Source: Vannielia litorea | GTDB taxonomy: Bacteria > Pseudomonadota > Alphaproteobacteria > Rhodobacterales > Rhodobacteraceae | NCBI RefSeq assembly: GCF_018424695.1 | Contig: NZ_QTNQ01000022.1 | Location: forward strand, 1 to 54,508 | DNA: 54,508 bases | Direction of reading: 5' to 3' | Shown: piece by piece, positions 1-8,434 of the stretch | How positions within the stretch are numbered: position 1 is the first letter of the stretch | Layout of the letters: each line of letters starts with the position of its first letter | The notes under the pieces: generated by a model | What the model was told of the DNA's origin: nothing | Seen by the model: the letters and a program-made list of their open reading frames with translations, nothing else | The model's database searches: none | Translations under genes and position numbers: made by a program

Positions 1-486
1 ACCCCGCCCTCGGCGGCCAAGCCCCTGCCCAAGGACGAGCCCGCCGCCGCCCAGACCAAGACGACCGAGGCCAAGCCCGCCCCGGGCACGCCCGAAAGCC
101 CCGATCTCGGCAAGCAGGCCACTCAGGCCTCGGCCAGCTCGGCCCGTTTCGTGTCGCCGGTGAACGGCAGCATCAGCCGGGTGTTCTCGTCGCGCAACAA
201 GTCGGTCAACTTCTCCGCCTCTGCCGGGAGCCCGGTGAAGGCCGCCGACGCGGGCACCGTCTTCGTCGTTACCAAGACCGACGATCAGGTCACCTACGTC
301 GGCATCAAGCATGACGGCGGGCTCACCTCGGTTTACGCCAATGTCGACGGGGTGACGGTGAAGAAGGGCGACAAGGTCTCCAAGGGCCAGTCCATCGCCA
401 AGGTCAGCCCCGGCAACCCGGCCTTCCTCAACTTCATCGTCCTGAAGGGCACACAAGCCATCGACCCGGCCCCCTACCTGCCCTGA
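1..486 (+). CDS. LysM/M23-type (NlpD/EnvC-like) cell-wall protein, 3' end only
   Basis: The reading frame is already open at base 1, so only the last 161 residues are present. The first 50 are a Pro/Ala/Lys-rich linker; the rest is a LytM/M23 fold (GSISRVFSSRN, ADAGTVFVV, GLTSVYANVDG, VKKGDKVSKGQSIAKV). The zinc ligands of active M23 peptidases (HxxxD and HxH) are not visible: the usual 'YAHL..' segment reads VYANV. Degenerate LytM domains of this sort activate periplasmic amidases (NlpD/EnvC) rather than cut peptidoglycan. The assignment as an amidase activator is inference; membership of the M23 fold is fairly clear. It converges on the DUF815 gene. Confidence 0.75.
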   Translation, partial: TPPSAAKPLPKDEPAAAQTKTTEAKPAPGTPESPDLGKQATQASASSARFVSPVNGSISRVFSSRNKSVNFSASAGSPVKAADAGTVFVVTKTDDQVTYVGIKHDGGLTSVYANVDGVTVKKGDKVSKGQSIAKVSPGNPAFLNFIVLKGTQAIDPAPYLP

Positions 487-501
487 GTGGGGGCGCACGG
501 G

Positions 502-612
502 CGGTTAACTTAACCATGCCGGCATGTTCTTCGTCTGCATGGATTGTGCATGGGATGTGCATCAGTTGTGGCTGTGGTGTTTTTGCGGTTAACGCCGCCA
601 AAGGTTAACCGC
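502..612. repeat. Convergent spacer with GGTTAAC dyads
   Basis: The 156-bp spacer between two convergent genes holds GGTTAA-C-TTAACC (502-514) and a longer dyad GCGGTTAAC (585-593) / GTTAACCGC (604-612) with a 10-nt loop. No T-run follows the stem on either strand, so these are not textbook intrinsic terminators; they could still be weak 3' stem-loops. Confidence 0.5.
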
Positions 613-613
613 A

Positions 614-633
614 GGGTGGGCAATCTGCCCACC
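614..633. repeat. 20-bp palindromic repeat, copy 1
   Basis: GGGTGGGCAATCTGCCCACC. The arms GGTGGGCA and TGCCCACC (8 bp) surround ATC. The same sequence recurs at 40438-40457 (one base different) and 46548-46567 (identical). This copy lies just beyond the stop codons of two convergent genes. Confidence 0.85.
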
Positions 634-642
634 TTCCAAACC

Positions 643-1485
643 TCAGAGCTTCACGCCCTTGCGCCCCGCCAAGTCGGTGAAGAACTGCCAGGCCACCCGC
701 CCCGAGCGCCCGCCGCGCGTCGCCTGCCATTCGATGGCTTCGGCGCGCAGGGTTTCGGGGTCCACCTCCACCCCGTGCTCGGCGCAATAGCCTGAAATCA
801 TGGCCAGATATTCATCCTGGCTGCACGGGTGGAAGCCCAGCCAAAGGCCAAAACGGTCGGAAAGAGAGACCTTCTCTTCCGTCGCCTCGCTCGGGCTGAT
901 TGCCGTGCTGCGCTCATTCTCGATCATGTCACGCGGCATCAGGTGGCGGCGGTTCGAAGTGGCGTAAAACACCACGTTTTCAGGCCGCCCGGCAATTCCC
1001 CCATCGAGCACGGCCTTAAGCGATTTGTAATGCTCGTCGTCATGGCTGAACGAGAGGTCATCGCAAAACAGCAGGAATCGCGCCTCAGACTTGCGCAAAT
1101 GCCCCAGCAATCGCCCGATGGAGGGCAGGTCTTCGCGCTGCACTTCAATCAACTTCAACTCGGGGAAGTCCGCCTGAACTGCGGCATGCACCGCTTTGAC
1201 AAGGCTGGATTTTCCCATGCCCCGGGCACCCCAGAGCAGCGCGTTGTTTGCAGGCAGCCCGGCGGCAAACTGGCGGGTGTTCTCGACCAGCGTGTTGCGC
1301 GACCGGTCAATGCCCACCAGCAGGCCGATGTCGACCCTGTTCACCTGGTCCACCGGCTCCAGCGCATCCGGGTCGGCATGCCACAGGAAGGCGGAAGCGC
1401 TTGTGAAGTCGGGGTTTTCCAGCGGCGGCGGCGCCATCCGCTCCAGCGCGGCGGCAATCCGGTCCATCGGGTCGTCCACGCTCAA
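643..1485 (-). CDS. DUF815-family AAA ATP-binding protein
   Basis: A 280-residue P-loop ATPase of the DUF815 family. The Walker A motif GARGMGKSS is at about residues 86-94 and the Walker B stretch FLLFCDD at about 137-143. The function of the family is not established. The proposed start is a TTG at 1485 that overlaps the tatC stop (TTGA); GTG at 1479 or ATG at 1467 are alternatives, as no strong ribosome binding site decides between them. It is the last gene of the tatABC unit, and this neighbourhood recurs in Rhodobacteraceae. It ends just before a palindromic repeat. Confidence 0.88.
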   Translation of the reverse strand: MSVDDPMDRIAAALERMAPPPLENPDFTSASAFLWHADPDALEPVDQVNRVDIGLLVGIDRSRNTLVENTRQFAAGLPANNALLWGARGMGKSSLVKAVHAAVQADFPELKLIEVQREDLPSIGRLLGHLRKSEARFLLFCDDLSFSHDDEHYKSLKAVLDGGIAGRPENVVFYATSNRRHLMPRDMIENERSTAISPSEATEEKVSLSDRFGLWLGFHPCSQDEYLAMISGYCAEHGVEVDPETLRAEAIEWQATRGGRSGRVAWQFFTDLAGRKGVKL

Positions 1486-2342
1486 AACTCTTCGTCCTCG
1501 TCCAGAATGCCCTCGGCCCGCAGCCGCGCCGTCCGCTTGCGCTCCACCCGCGCCACGAGGAAGATCGACACCTCATAGAGCCCGTAAACCGCAACAAAAA
1601 GAATGACTTGAGTGAAGATATCCGGTGGCGTCACGATGCCGGCCAGCACCAGGATCGCCACAACCGCGTATTTGCGCACCGCCGCCAGCCCGGCCGCGCT
1701 GACAAGCCCGGCCTTGCCCAGCAGGGTCAGCAGCACCGGCAGCTGAAAGCAGACGCCAAAGGCCATGACAAAGGTGATGGTGAGGCTCAGGTATTCCGAG
1801 ATCGAGCCTTGGAACACCACCGATCCGGACCCGGCCACAACCTGCCCCTCATCCGCGGTTTCGACACCTGTCGGGGCGGCTCCGCCAAAGTCCTGGAACC
1901 CAAGGAAAAAGTCGTAAGCCAGCGGGATCACGATGTAATAGCAAAAGGCCGCGCCCAGCAGGAACATGGCAGGCGAGGCAATCATGAACGGCAGGAAGGC
2001 GGAGCGCTCGTTCCGATAGAGCCCGGGGGCCACGAACCGCCAGAGCTGGAAGCCGATCACCGGAAAAGCCAGCGCGAAACCGGCCAGCATGGCAATGCGG
2101 ATCTGCACGAAGAACCCGTCCTGCAGGCGGATCATCTGCAAGTTACAGGCCTGCATCCGCTCCGCCATCGCCTCGCAGACCGGCTGCTTAAGGAAATCGA
2201 AGATCTGGCCTGCGAAATAGAAGCAGATGAACACCGCAATGATGAAGGCAATCGCCGAGCGGATGAGCCGGGTGCGCAGCTCCGCCAGGTGCTCGATGAG
2301 CGGCGCGGAGGTGTCGTCGAGGTTCTCTTCGGCCTGGCTCAT
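1482..2342 (-). CDS. tatC: Sec-independent protein translocase subunit TatC
   Basis: A 286-residue polytopic membrane protein and core of the twin-arginine translocase, which recognises RR signal peptides together with TatB. The N-terminus [17 protein letters not shown] is the conserved cytoplasmic TatC motif, followed by six hydrophobic segments and [20 protein letters not shown]. The periplasmic loop after [11 protein letters not shown] is longer than in E. coli (a Gly/Val/Ala-rich insertion), which is common in alphaproteobacteria. Only 4 nt separate it from the tatB stop, so translation is probably coupled. Plausible substrates in this window include the hydrolases at 10821 and 11904 and the transglycosylase at 39198. 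Confidence 0.97.
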   Translation of the reverse strand: MSQAEENLDDTSAPLIEHLAELRTRLIRSAIAFIIAVFICFYFAGQIFDFLKQPVCEAMAERMQACNLQMIRLQDGFFVQIRIAMLAGFALAFPVIGFQLWRFVAPGLYRNERSAFLPFMIASPAMFLLGAAFCYYIVIPLAYDFFLGFQDFGGAAPTGVETADEGQVVAGSGSVVFQGSISEYLSLTITFVMAFGVCFQLPVLLTLLGKAGLVSAAGLAAVRKYAVVAILVLAGIVTPPDIFTQVILFVAVYGLYEVSIFLVARVERKRTARLRAEGILDEDEEF

Positions 2343-2346
2343 AGGG

Positions 2347-2925
2347 TCAGCTCACGCCCGCACCGCCGGCAGCTTCCGGCTTTGTCTTTGATTTTTCTTC
2401 ATTATTTTCAGATGCACTCTTTTCGTCCGGGGCCGTCGGCGCGGGTGGGGTGTCCGCCCCGTTTACCATTCCTTCATCAAGGTCCGGCTCGTCCGAAAGC
2501 TCTGCCGCTTCCGAGGCTGCCGCAGCCGCCTCGCGCGCCTTGCGCTCCTCGGCGGCCTTTGCGCTGGCCTCCTGGATCTTCTGCTTGGCCTCTTCCCGCT
2601 CTTCCGAGAGCTTCTGGGTTTCAGACCCTGCCGCGGCCTTCTTCTTCTCAGGCTTGTTGGGCTCCCACTTGTCAAACCGGTCGGCCGCGTCCCGCAGCTT
2701 GTCGATACCCATCGACTTGGGGTTCATCGCCTTGTTGAGGTCGCCGGCCACATCCTTCATGCCGGTGCTGTCGGCGGCGTCTTCCATCGCGCGCGAAAAC
2801 TCCCGCGCCATCCGCTTCACCTTGGCCGTCATCTTGCCGAGCGACTGGAACATCACCGGCAGATCCTTCGGACCCACCACGATCAGCGCCACCACGCCGA
2901 TCAGCAGAAGCTCGCTCCAGCCCAT
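2347..2925 (-). CDS. tatB: Sec-independent protein translocase subunit TatB
   Basis: A 192-residue protein with one N-terminal membrane helix ([20 protein letters not shown]), the conserved GPKDLP hinge and an amphipathic helix ([18 protein letters not shown]). The long charged, Ala/Glu/Lys-rich tail is typical of TatB and is probably disordered. TatB forms the substrate receptor with TatC. It lies between tatA and tatC with short spacers, consistent with one tatABC operon. Confidence 0.95.
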   Translation of the reverse strand: MGWSELLLIGVVALIVVGPKDLPVMFQSLGKMTAKVKRMAREFSRAMEDAADSTGMKDVAGDLNKAMNPKSMGIDKLRDAADRFDKWEPNKPEKKKAAAGSETQKLSEEREEAKQKIQEASAKAAEERKAREAAAAASEAAELSDEPDLDEGMVNGADTPPAPTAPDEKSASENNEEKSKTKPEAAGGAGVS

Positions 2926-2947
2926 TCGGAATGCCCCTAAGCGCCTA

Positions 2948-3175
2948 TTACGCCTTGTCTTTTTCTTCTTCCGGCGTCACGTCACGCGCGGCGGCTGCAT
3001 CGGCCTCGTCCAGCTCCTTGTTGCCGTCCGAGATGCCTTTCTTGAAAGAGGTGATCCCCTTGCCAACTTCGCCCATCAGCGAAGAGATCTTGCCGCGCCC
3101 AAAGAGCACCAGCACCACGACGGCAATGAGAAGCCAGCCGACCGGGGGGATATTGGTGATGAACATCGCTTGCAT
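2948..3175 (-). CDS. tatA: Sec-independent protein translocase subunit TatA
   Basis: A 75-residue pore-forming Tat subunit: a short N-terminal membrane helix ([15 protein letters not shown]), the FGRGK hinge, an amphipathic helix ([19 protein letters not shown]) and an acidic tail. The start at 3175 is preferred over an in-frame ATG at 3211 because AGGACGGG lies just upstream of it; the extra 12 residues would not fit the family. First gene of tatABC-DUF815. Confidence 0.95.
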   Translation of the reverse strand: MQAMFITNIPPVGWLLIAVVVLVLFGRGKISSLMGEVGKGITSFKKGISDGNKELDEADAAAARDVTPEEEKDKA

Positions 3176-3329
3176 GATTTGCCCGTCCTTTGGTCCCTGA
3201 AGCCTTGCCACGGGGCCACCTTGGGCTCCCCGGGAAGTCGTCCCTATTTATGGAGTTTCGGCCCCGGGCGAAAGGGGCCTTTACATCACGATTGGGCAAA
3301 ACCTGCGGTCACATAGCCGCAGCAGCCCC

Positions 3330-4403
3330 TCATTCGGTGCGTGCGGGAAACAGAAAGCACCTGTCGCGCCGAATGGTGAGCCAGAGCACAGTGCCCGGCT
3401 TGGGCAGAAACACAGAAGGAATCGTCGCCCGCAGCACCTGCCCGTCATGGTCCATCTTCAGCTCGACCAGGCTTTCCCGCCCCATGAAGCGCGCACGCTC
3501 CACCACGCCCCGGGCCGGCATGCCGTGGCTTTCCGTCGGGTTCGGCCCGCGCCCCGCCCTGTCGAAGTCGATGGTCAGGTGCTGGGGCCGGAAGACGATT
3601 TCCACCTCCTGCCCGTCCGGCACGCCCGGCGCGAGAAAAGAGCCAAAGGGCGTCTCCGTCAGCGCGCCATGAACTTCGCCGCGCAGAATGTTGATATCGC
3701 TGAAAAACGCCGCCGCTTTCCGGTCTGCCGGGTTGTTATACACGGTATAGGGCGCGCCCCTCTGCACAATCCCGCCGTCGCGCATCAGCAGGATCTCGTC
3801 GGCCATCCGCATCGCCTCATCCGGCTCATGGGTGACGAGCAGCACCGCCGTGCCCTCCTCCTTCAACACGCTCAGTGTCTGGTCGCGGATGTCGTCGCGC
3901 AGCCGCATGTCGAGGCCCGAGAAAGGCTCATCCATCAGCATCACCCGGGGGCGCGGGGCCAGCGCACGGGCCAAGGCCACCCGCTGCTGCTCGCCGCCCG
4001 AAAGCTCGTGCGGATAGGCCGCCGCATGGCCACTCAGCCCGACCCGCTCCAACATCTCGGCCACCCGTGCCGCCGCGCCCGATCCCTTGAGGCCGAAGGC
4101 CACGTTCTTTGCCACGGTCAGATGTGGAAACAGCGCGAAATCCTGAAACATCAACCCGATGTTGCGCTCTTCCGGCGGCATGAAGCCGCTGTCATCCGAA
4201 AGCACCACGCCGTCCGCCAGAACGCGCCCGGCGTCGGGCCGGTCGACGCCCGCGATCATCCGCAGGGTGGTGGATTTGCCGCAACCGGACGGCCCCAGAA
4301 GGCAGGTCACCTGCCCCGGTGCCAGCTGCAACGAGAGGTCGCGCACCACCTCACGCCCGCCCAGACGGCGCGTCAGGTGCTCAACCTCGATCCGGTAGCT
4401 CAC
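3330..4403 (-). CDS. Fe3+/polyamine-type ABC transporter ATP-binding protein
   Basis: A 357-residue ATPase subunit of a Pot/Fbp-type importer. It has Walker A (GPSGCGKST), Q-loop (MFQDFALFPH), signature LSGGEQQRVALARAL, Walker B (VMLMDEPFSGLD), the switch histidine (LLVTHEPDEA), and a C-terminal TOBE-like region. The best relatives by motif are iron(III) FbpC-type ATPases. The GTG at 4403 is taken as start; a TTG at 4409 has a better spaced GGAAGG and is possible. The frame stays open upstream to 4991, but that extension runs through the SDR gene in another frame and is not real. No permease or binding protein is adjacent, so the partner is unknown. Confidence 0.88.
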   Translation of the reverse strand: MSYRIEVEHLTRRLGGREVVRDLSLQLAPGQVTCLLGPSGCGKSTTLRMIAGVDRPDAGRVLADGVVLSDDSGFMPPEERNIGLMFQDFALFPHLTVAKNVAFGLKGSGAAARVAEMLERVGLSGHAAAYPHELSGGEQQRVALARALAPRPRVMLMDEPFSGLDMRLRDDIRDQTLSVLKEEGTAVLLVTHEPDEAMRMADEILLMRDGGIVQRGAPYTVYNNPADRKAAAFFSDINILRGEVHGALTETPFGSFLAPGVPDGQEVEIVFRPQHLTIDFDRAGRGPNPTESHGMPARGVVERARFMGRESLVELKMDHDGQVLRATIPSVFLPKPGTVLWLTIRRDRCFLFPARTE

Positions 4404-4495
4404 GCTCAAGCTCTGGCCTTCCCGTTCCCGAGCGAAAGCATCGGGTTTCGGGCGGTGGTAGCAGCCGCCCCACCGCCCGGCAAGCCGGGTCTGCC

Positions 4496-5278
4496 TCAGG
4501 CCAGCGTGTAATTCAGCGAGCCGCCGTCGAGCAGAATGTTCTGGCCGACCAGATAGCCCGCATGCTGCGAGCAGAGGAAGGCGCAGGTCTGGCCAAACTC
4601 CTCGGGCGTGCCGTAGCGGTTGGCCGGAATCGTCGAGGCGCGCCTGGCCCGCGCCTCCTCCATCGTGATCCCCTCCTTCTCGCACACGCCCTTGTCGAGC
4701 GAATCCGCCCGGTCGGTCGCGTGAATGCCGGGAAGCAGGTTGTTGATATTGACTCCATATTCCGCCACCTGCCGCGCCGTCCCGGCGACAAAGCCCGTCA
4801 GCCCCGCGCGGGCGGAGTTGCTGAGGCCGAGCACCGCAATCGGGCTCTTCACCGACTGGCTGGTGATGTTCACCACCTTGCCCCAGCGCCGCTCGATCAT
4901 GCCCGGAAGGGCGGCCTGCATCAGGGCGATGGGGGTGAGCATGTTGGCATCGAGTGCGGCGATGAAGTCGTCCCGGTCCCAGTCCTGCCACATGCCCGGC
5001 GGCGGACCGCCTGCATTTGTCACCAGGATTTCCACCTTTCCGGCGGCCTCAAGCAGCCTGGCCCGCCCCTCTTCGGTGGTCACGTCGCAGGCCACGGTGT
5101 CGACCTCTACGCCGAAGTCCTTGCGGATCGCCTCTGCCGAGGCTTCCAGTGCCTCTTCACCGCGCGCGTTCATGACAAGGCGACATCCGGCTTCGGCCAA
5201 CGCCCGTGCGCAGCCGAGGCCGAGCCCCTTGGAGGAGGCCGAAACCAGCGCCCGCTTGCCTGAAATTCCAAGATCCAT
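4496..5278 (-). CDS. SDR-family oxidoreductase, divergent active site
   Basis: A 260-residue Rossmann-fold short-chain dehydrogenase/reductase-like protein. The cofactor region ASSKGLGLG (residues 14-22) and the LVTNAGG segment (about 85-91) are present, as is the catalytic-type serine (ITS, Ser140). The usual YxxxK is not: the aligned segment is SNSAR (153-157), putting Ser where Tyr and Arg where Lys should be. A BKR-like SDR subgroup lacking a perfect tetrad is known, so the change is probably a subgroup trait. The ATG at 5278 has GGGAG 7 nt upstream; a GTG sits one codon earlier. Substrate unknown. Confidence 0.85.
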   Translation of the reverse strand: MDLGISGKRALVSASSKGLGLGCARALAEAGCRLVMNARGEEALEASAEAIRKDFGVEVDTVACDVTTEEGRARLLEAAGKVEILVTNAGGPPPGMWQDWDRDDFIAALDANMLTPIALMQAALPGMIERRWGKVVNITSQSVKSPIAVLGLSNSARAGLTGFVAGTARQVAEYGVNINNLLPGIHATDRADSLDKGVCEKEGITMEEARARRASTIPANRYGTPEEFGQTCAFLCSQHAGYLVGQNILLDGGSLNYTLA

Positions 5279-5476
5279 CACAGTTCTCCCTGATATCGTT
5301 TCGTCGCACCCTCGCCCGGCATCCGCCGATTCGCCAGCGTGGCCCGGGGAGCCTTGGTCGCGACGTTGTCTCCTTGTTAATTGCGCGCCTGCACAATTGC
5401 CACATCCCGCCGACCTGCCAGTGTTCCGGTTGACCCGCAGGGCACCCCGACGTTAAGAAATTCGGCAGGTGGTGGC

Positions 5477-6577
5477 ATGATCGGTTGCGGAGCCGTTTTC
5501 CGTGTGACGAACAGGTTTCGAAACAAGATGACCACGCCGACCCCAGACCAGGCAGACGAGGCAAAAGGCGCGCCCGCGCGCGCCTCCGGCCGGGCGCATT
5601 ATGATTGCCGCCTGTTCGCAGGCGCGGATCTTCGGGTGACCTCCGGGGCCAACCTGGGCGACGAGCTGGGTGACTTGGACGAGCTTTGCGAGGGCGATGT
5701 CTATGCTCTGGGCGAGGACGCCGGGGTTTCAAAGCTGGCCATTGTCACCGAAGCCGGGCAGCACCGGGTCGCCAACGGCTCCGAACTGGGCGTACCGGGC
5801 GATGCCGTGACCCTGGCGGGGCGGCTCACCTTCATGGGCGGCGACGGCGGCGGGATGGACCTCTTGGTGATCGAGATCCCAGCCGAGGGCGGCCCCACGC
5901 GCCATGTTTTGCCGCTCCAGCCAATGGAGCCGCGCGTGGAGTACACGCTCATCGGGATTTCGGAAGATCCGGGCGAAGTGCAGCTCTCCGACCTCACGTC
6001 TTTCGCCTTCGTGCGCGGCACCGCCATCACGCTGGCCTCCGGCGCGCAGAAGCCGGTGGAAGATCTCGTGCCCGGCGAGCGGGTGCTGACGCGCGATCAC
6101 GGCGCCCAGCCCGTGCGCTGGATCGGCACCCAGACGGTGCGCGCCGTCGGTGCCTATGCCCCCGTGGTCATCACCGAAGGCACGCTGGGTAACGCCGCCG
6201 ACCTGATCCTGAGCCAGCACCAGCGGCTTTTCGTCTACCAGCGCGGGGTCGACAGGGTGACTGAGACCGCCGAAATGCTGGTGAAGGCCGCGCTGCTGGT
6301 GGACGATGATGCGGTTTTCATCCGCAAGGGCGGGTTCATTGATTACTTCACCCTCGTCTTCGATCATCACGAGGTGATCTACGCCGAATGCATCCCTGTG
6401 GAGTCGCTGGAGCTGTCGCCCGATACCCGGCAAAGCCTGCCGGGCGAGATTGCCGCCGGGATCGAGGCCGAGTTCGGCGACCTCGCCCATACCCCCGCCT
6501 TCGGCACCGAGCTGGCCGATGAGGTGATAGACCCGGAAAAGCGCCGCCGCATCTTCAAGGGCAGCGCGGGGCGTTAA
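5477..6577 (+). CDS. Hint-domain protein (Rhodobacteraceae type)
   Basis: A protein of about 366 residues with a poorly conserved N-terminal half and a C-terminal Hint (hedgehog/intein) domain: GTAITLASG, KPVEDLVPGERVLTRDHG, PVRWIGTQTVRAVG and ADLILSQHQRLFVYQ. The nucleophilic Cys that begins self-processing Hint domains is replaced: the site reads FAFVRGT with Ala177, so autoproteolysis through a thioester is not expected. Start: ATG at 5477 has AGG 7 nt upstream; ATG at 5528 is an alternative. It probably forms a single-gene unit, divergent from the SDR gene. Function unknown. Confidence 0.8.
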   Translation: MIGCGAVFRVTNRFRNKMTTPTPDQADEAKGAPARASGRAHYDCRLFAGADLRVTSGANLGDELGDLDELCEGDVYALGEDAGVSKLAIVTEAGQHRVANGSELGVPGDAVTLAGRLTFMGGDGGGMDLLVIEIPAEGGPTRHVLPLQPMEPRVEYTLIGISEDPGEVQLSDLTSFAFVRGTAITLASGAQKPVEDLVPGERVLTRDHGAQPVRWIGTQTVRAVGAYAPVVITEGTLGNAADLILSQHQRLFVYQRGVDRVTETAEMLVKAALLVDDDAVFIRKGGFIDYFTLVFDHHEVIYAECIPVESLELSPDTRQSLPGEIAAGIEAEFGDLAHTPAFGTELADEVIDPEKRRRIFKGSAGR

Positions 6578-6654
6578 CCTTTTAAACAGCTTTGAGAAAG
6601 ACCCAACTCGTTGTTATCCTTGCCCTTGCGAACACCTTGGGGAAGGGAGACGCG

Positions 6655-7287
6655 ATGAACAAGGGGCCCACCGCCCGCAAGGACGAGATCGTTTCGGCGG
6701 CATTCGAGGCGCTGATGGACACCGGGCTTCCAATGCTCTCCTATGATGTGATCGCCCGCCGCGGCGCACTGTCCCGCCAGCTCATCCGCTATCACTACCC
6801 GGACCCCGAAGACCTGATGATAGACCTCTGCGATCACCTCGCAGGGCTTTACCGCGACGCACTGATCTCGGAGGTGATGAAGCTGGAAGGCGCCGCGCGC
6901 CTGCGCTGTTTCTTCGATTTCTACTTCGACATGATCGAGGGCAACCTCAAGCCGCGCGACGATCAGGTGTATGACGCGCTGATGTCACTCTCCGCCGGCA
7001 GCCCGCGTATCCGGACCAACCTGCGCAGCCAATACTCGCTGCTGGGCCAGGTGTTGAGCCACGAATTGGAACTGGAGTATCCGGGCATCGGAACGCAGGG
7101 GGCGCAGGAACTGGCTTACCTCTTCATCTGCATGATGTACGGCCATTGGAAGATGGTCGCCTCATTGGGGTTTTCGGGCGGCCACGGCCAGGTGACGCGC
7201 CGCGCAATCGATCGGCTGATCGAGTCGTATCTGCGCAGCGCCACAGGGTCGGGGCCGAAAATCTGGAGCCATACAACGAAGGGTTGA
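6655..7287 (+). CDS. TetR-family transcriptional regulator
   Basis: A 210-residue protein with an N-terminal TetR helix-turn-helix (ARKDEIVSAAFEALMDTG through SYDVIARRGALSRQLIRYHY) and an all-helical ligand-binding/dimer domain. The ATG at 6655 is preceded by GGAAGGGAG; an in-frame ATG at 6592 lies before this and has no such site. There is no divergent target gene, so its regulon cannot be read from context. The perfect dyad in front of ivd is the sort of site a TetR protein binds, but there is no evidence linking the two. Confidence 0.88.
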   Translation: MNKGPTARKDEIVSAAFEALMDTGLPMLSYDVIARRGALSRQLIRYHYPDPEDLMIDLCDHLAGLYRDALISEVMKLEGAARLRCFFDFYFDMIEGNLKPRDDQVYDALMSLSAGSPRIRTNLRSQYSLLGQVLSHELELEYPGIGTQGAQELAYLFICMMYGHWKMVASLGFSGGHGQVTRRAIDRLIESYLRSATGSGPKIWSHTTKG

Positions 7288-7543
7288 TTTGCATTGCGAA
7301 AATCTTGGCCTGCCGTTTTCCCGAAGGCCCTAGTAGCGCTTGACGACCACGCCTTTGCCCGGCCTTTCGATCAGAAAATGAGGGCGCCCCACGATTGACA
7401 GCATCCCCCTGCTTTGCTGCCCTCACGGCATTGATTGAAGCCGGGCGCGGCGCCGCGAATTCTTCCCGACGGGCAATTCCCGCCCACCTCCCCTTCGCGC
7501 GCCCGCGCCATCTCGGCCCGCCACAGAAACAAAGGCCCGCTCC

Positions 7544-8080
7544 ATGTCTTATCACGCTCCTCTGCCCGTCCTGATCACGACATTCTGTATTCTCGATCAA
7601 ACCCACAAGTCTTTCAAAGGGGAGCTGGCCACCAAGTGCGGCTCCCTCAACGCGCTGCTTGTCGCGCGGATCGGATCAATTCTGGATTACATGGCCGGCA
7701 CGCTCCACCTCTACTCGGCCCGCCAGTCCTCGGGCGTCGCCGGGCACTACCCCAATGTAAAACCTGCCGCCGGGCAGGCCTGGGAAGACATCCGTATCAA
7801 CGTGCAAAACAACCTGCGCGGATTGATGATCCCGGAGATGACCAAGCAGGCGCTCGAGGCCACCATTGGAGTCCAGGACGCGATGCTCATGTTCGGCTTC
7901 GACAAGGTCATCGGCGCCGTCACCTCCACCGGAACCGAGGCCTACAAATATGCGAAGGTGGCCCACACCACCTACGATTACTCCAACAAGGTCTGGGATT
8001 TCGGCACGAAATACGCCGCGCTCTACGCCGCCTGCAAGGAAACGAAACGCCCGGCAGACGCCTTCATTCAGGCGATGTAG
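7544..8080 (+). CDS. Hypothetical protein, unrecognised
   Basis: A 178-residue protein with no signal peptide and no motif I recognise. The middle is predicted mainly helical (QAWEDIRINVQNNLRGLMIP, EMTKQALEATIGVQDAMLMF) and the C-terminal half is rich in Tyr, Thr and Lys. Three cysteines are spaced irregularly. AAAGG lies about 8 nt before the ATG; the 256-bp region upstream has a TTGACA at 7395-7400 but no good -10. It is transcribed alone and converges on the small Rho-N/SAP-like gene. The codon pattern is coding-like and it does not overlap another plausible gene. Confidence 0.6.
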   Translation: MSYHAPLPVLITTFCILDQTHKSFKGELATKCGSLNALLVARIGSILDYMAGTLHLYSARQSSGVAGHYPNVKPAAGQAWEDIRINVQNNLRGLMIPEMTKQALEATIGVQDAMLMFGFDKVIGAVTSTGTEAYKYAKVAHTTYDYSNKVWDFGTKYAALYAACKETKRPADAFIQAM

Positions 8081-8095
8081 AAGGGCGCGGGTGCC

Positions 8096-8362
8096 CTACC
8101 CCCGCAGCGCTTCGATCAACTCGTCCTTGGTCATCTCGCTCCGGCCGGCCACGTCAAGCTCCTGCGCCCGTTCGTAAAGGTCATCCGCCGTCCACTCCTC
8201 ATAGGGCGGGGACTCGCCGCCTTTCTTGCTGGGCGCCATGTCGTCATTGGCCTGCGCGTTGGCAATGCGGGCCGACTTCTCCTTGGAGTAGCCCTTGTCG
8301 CGCAGCGCCTCGTAGGTGTCATGGTCCTTCACGCTCGGGCCTGGGTCTTCTCTCTTTGCCAT
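8096..8362 (-). CDS. Small Rho-N/SAP-like domain protein
   Basis: An 88-residue, highly charged protein. The N-terminal half (DTYEALRDKGYSKEKSARIA) resembles the small DUF7218-type proteins and the C-terminal 35 residues (WTADDLYERAQELDVAGRSE, then MTKDELIEALRG) look like a Rho N-terminal/SAP helix-extended-helix, a nucleic-acid-binding fold. The start is set by AGGAGAG 7 nt before the ATG at 8362. A much longer open frame continues upstream antisense to prfC but has no coding support. The gene is divergent from prfC, with 72 bp between them. Confidence 0.75.
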   Translation of the reverse strand: MAKREDPGPSVKDHDTYEALRDKGYSKEKSARIANAQANDDMAPSKKGGESPPYEEWTADDLYERAQELDVAGRSEMTKDELIEALRG

Positions 8363-8434
8363 GTCGTCTCTCCTTTGCAGGCCCAACCCGCACGCCCCGC
8401 TTGCCGTTCCCGCCGGGCGTGGTAGAGAGCGCCC

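Noticed and set aside
3260..3279. GGCCCC/GGGGCC stem before tatA
   Set aside because: Short, with no plus-strand gene to terminate and no U-tract on the minus strand.
4410..4991. N-terminal extension of the ABC ATPase
   Set aside because: It reads through the SDR gene in another frame and gives a low-complexity His/Arg/Gly sequence.
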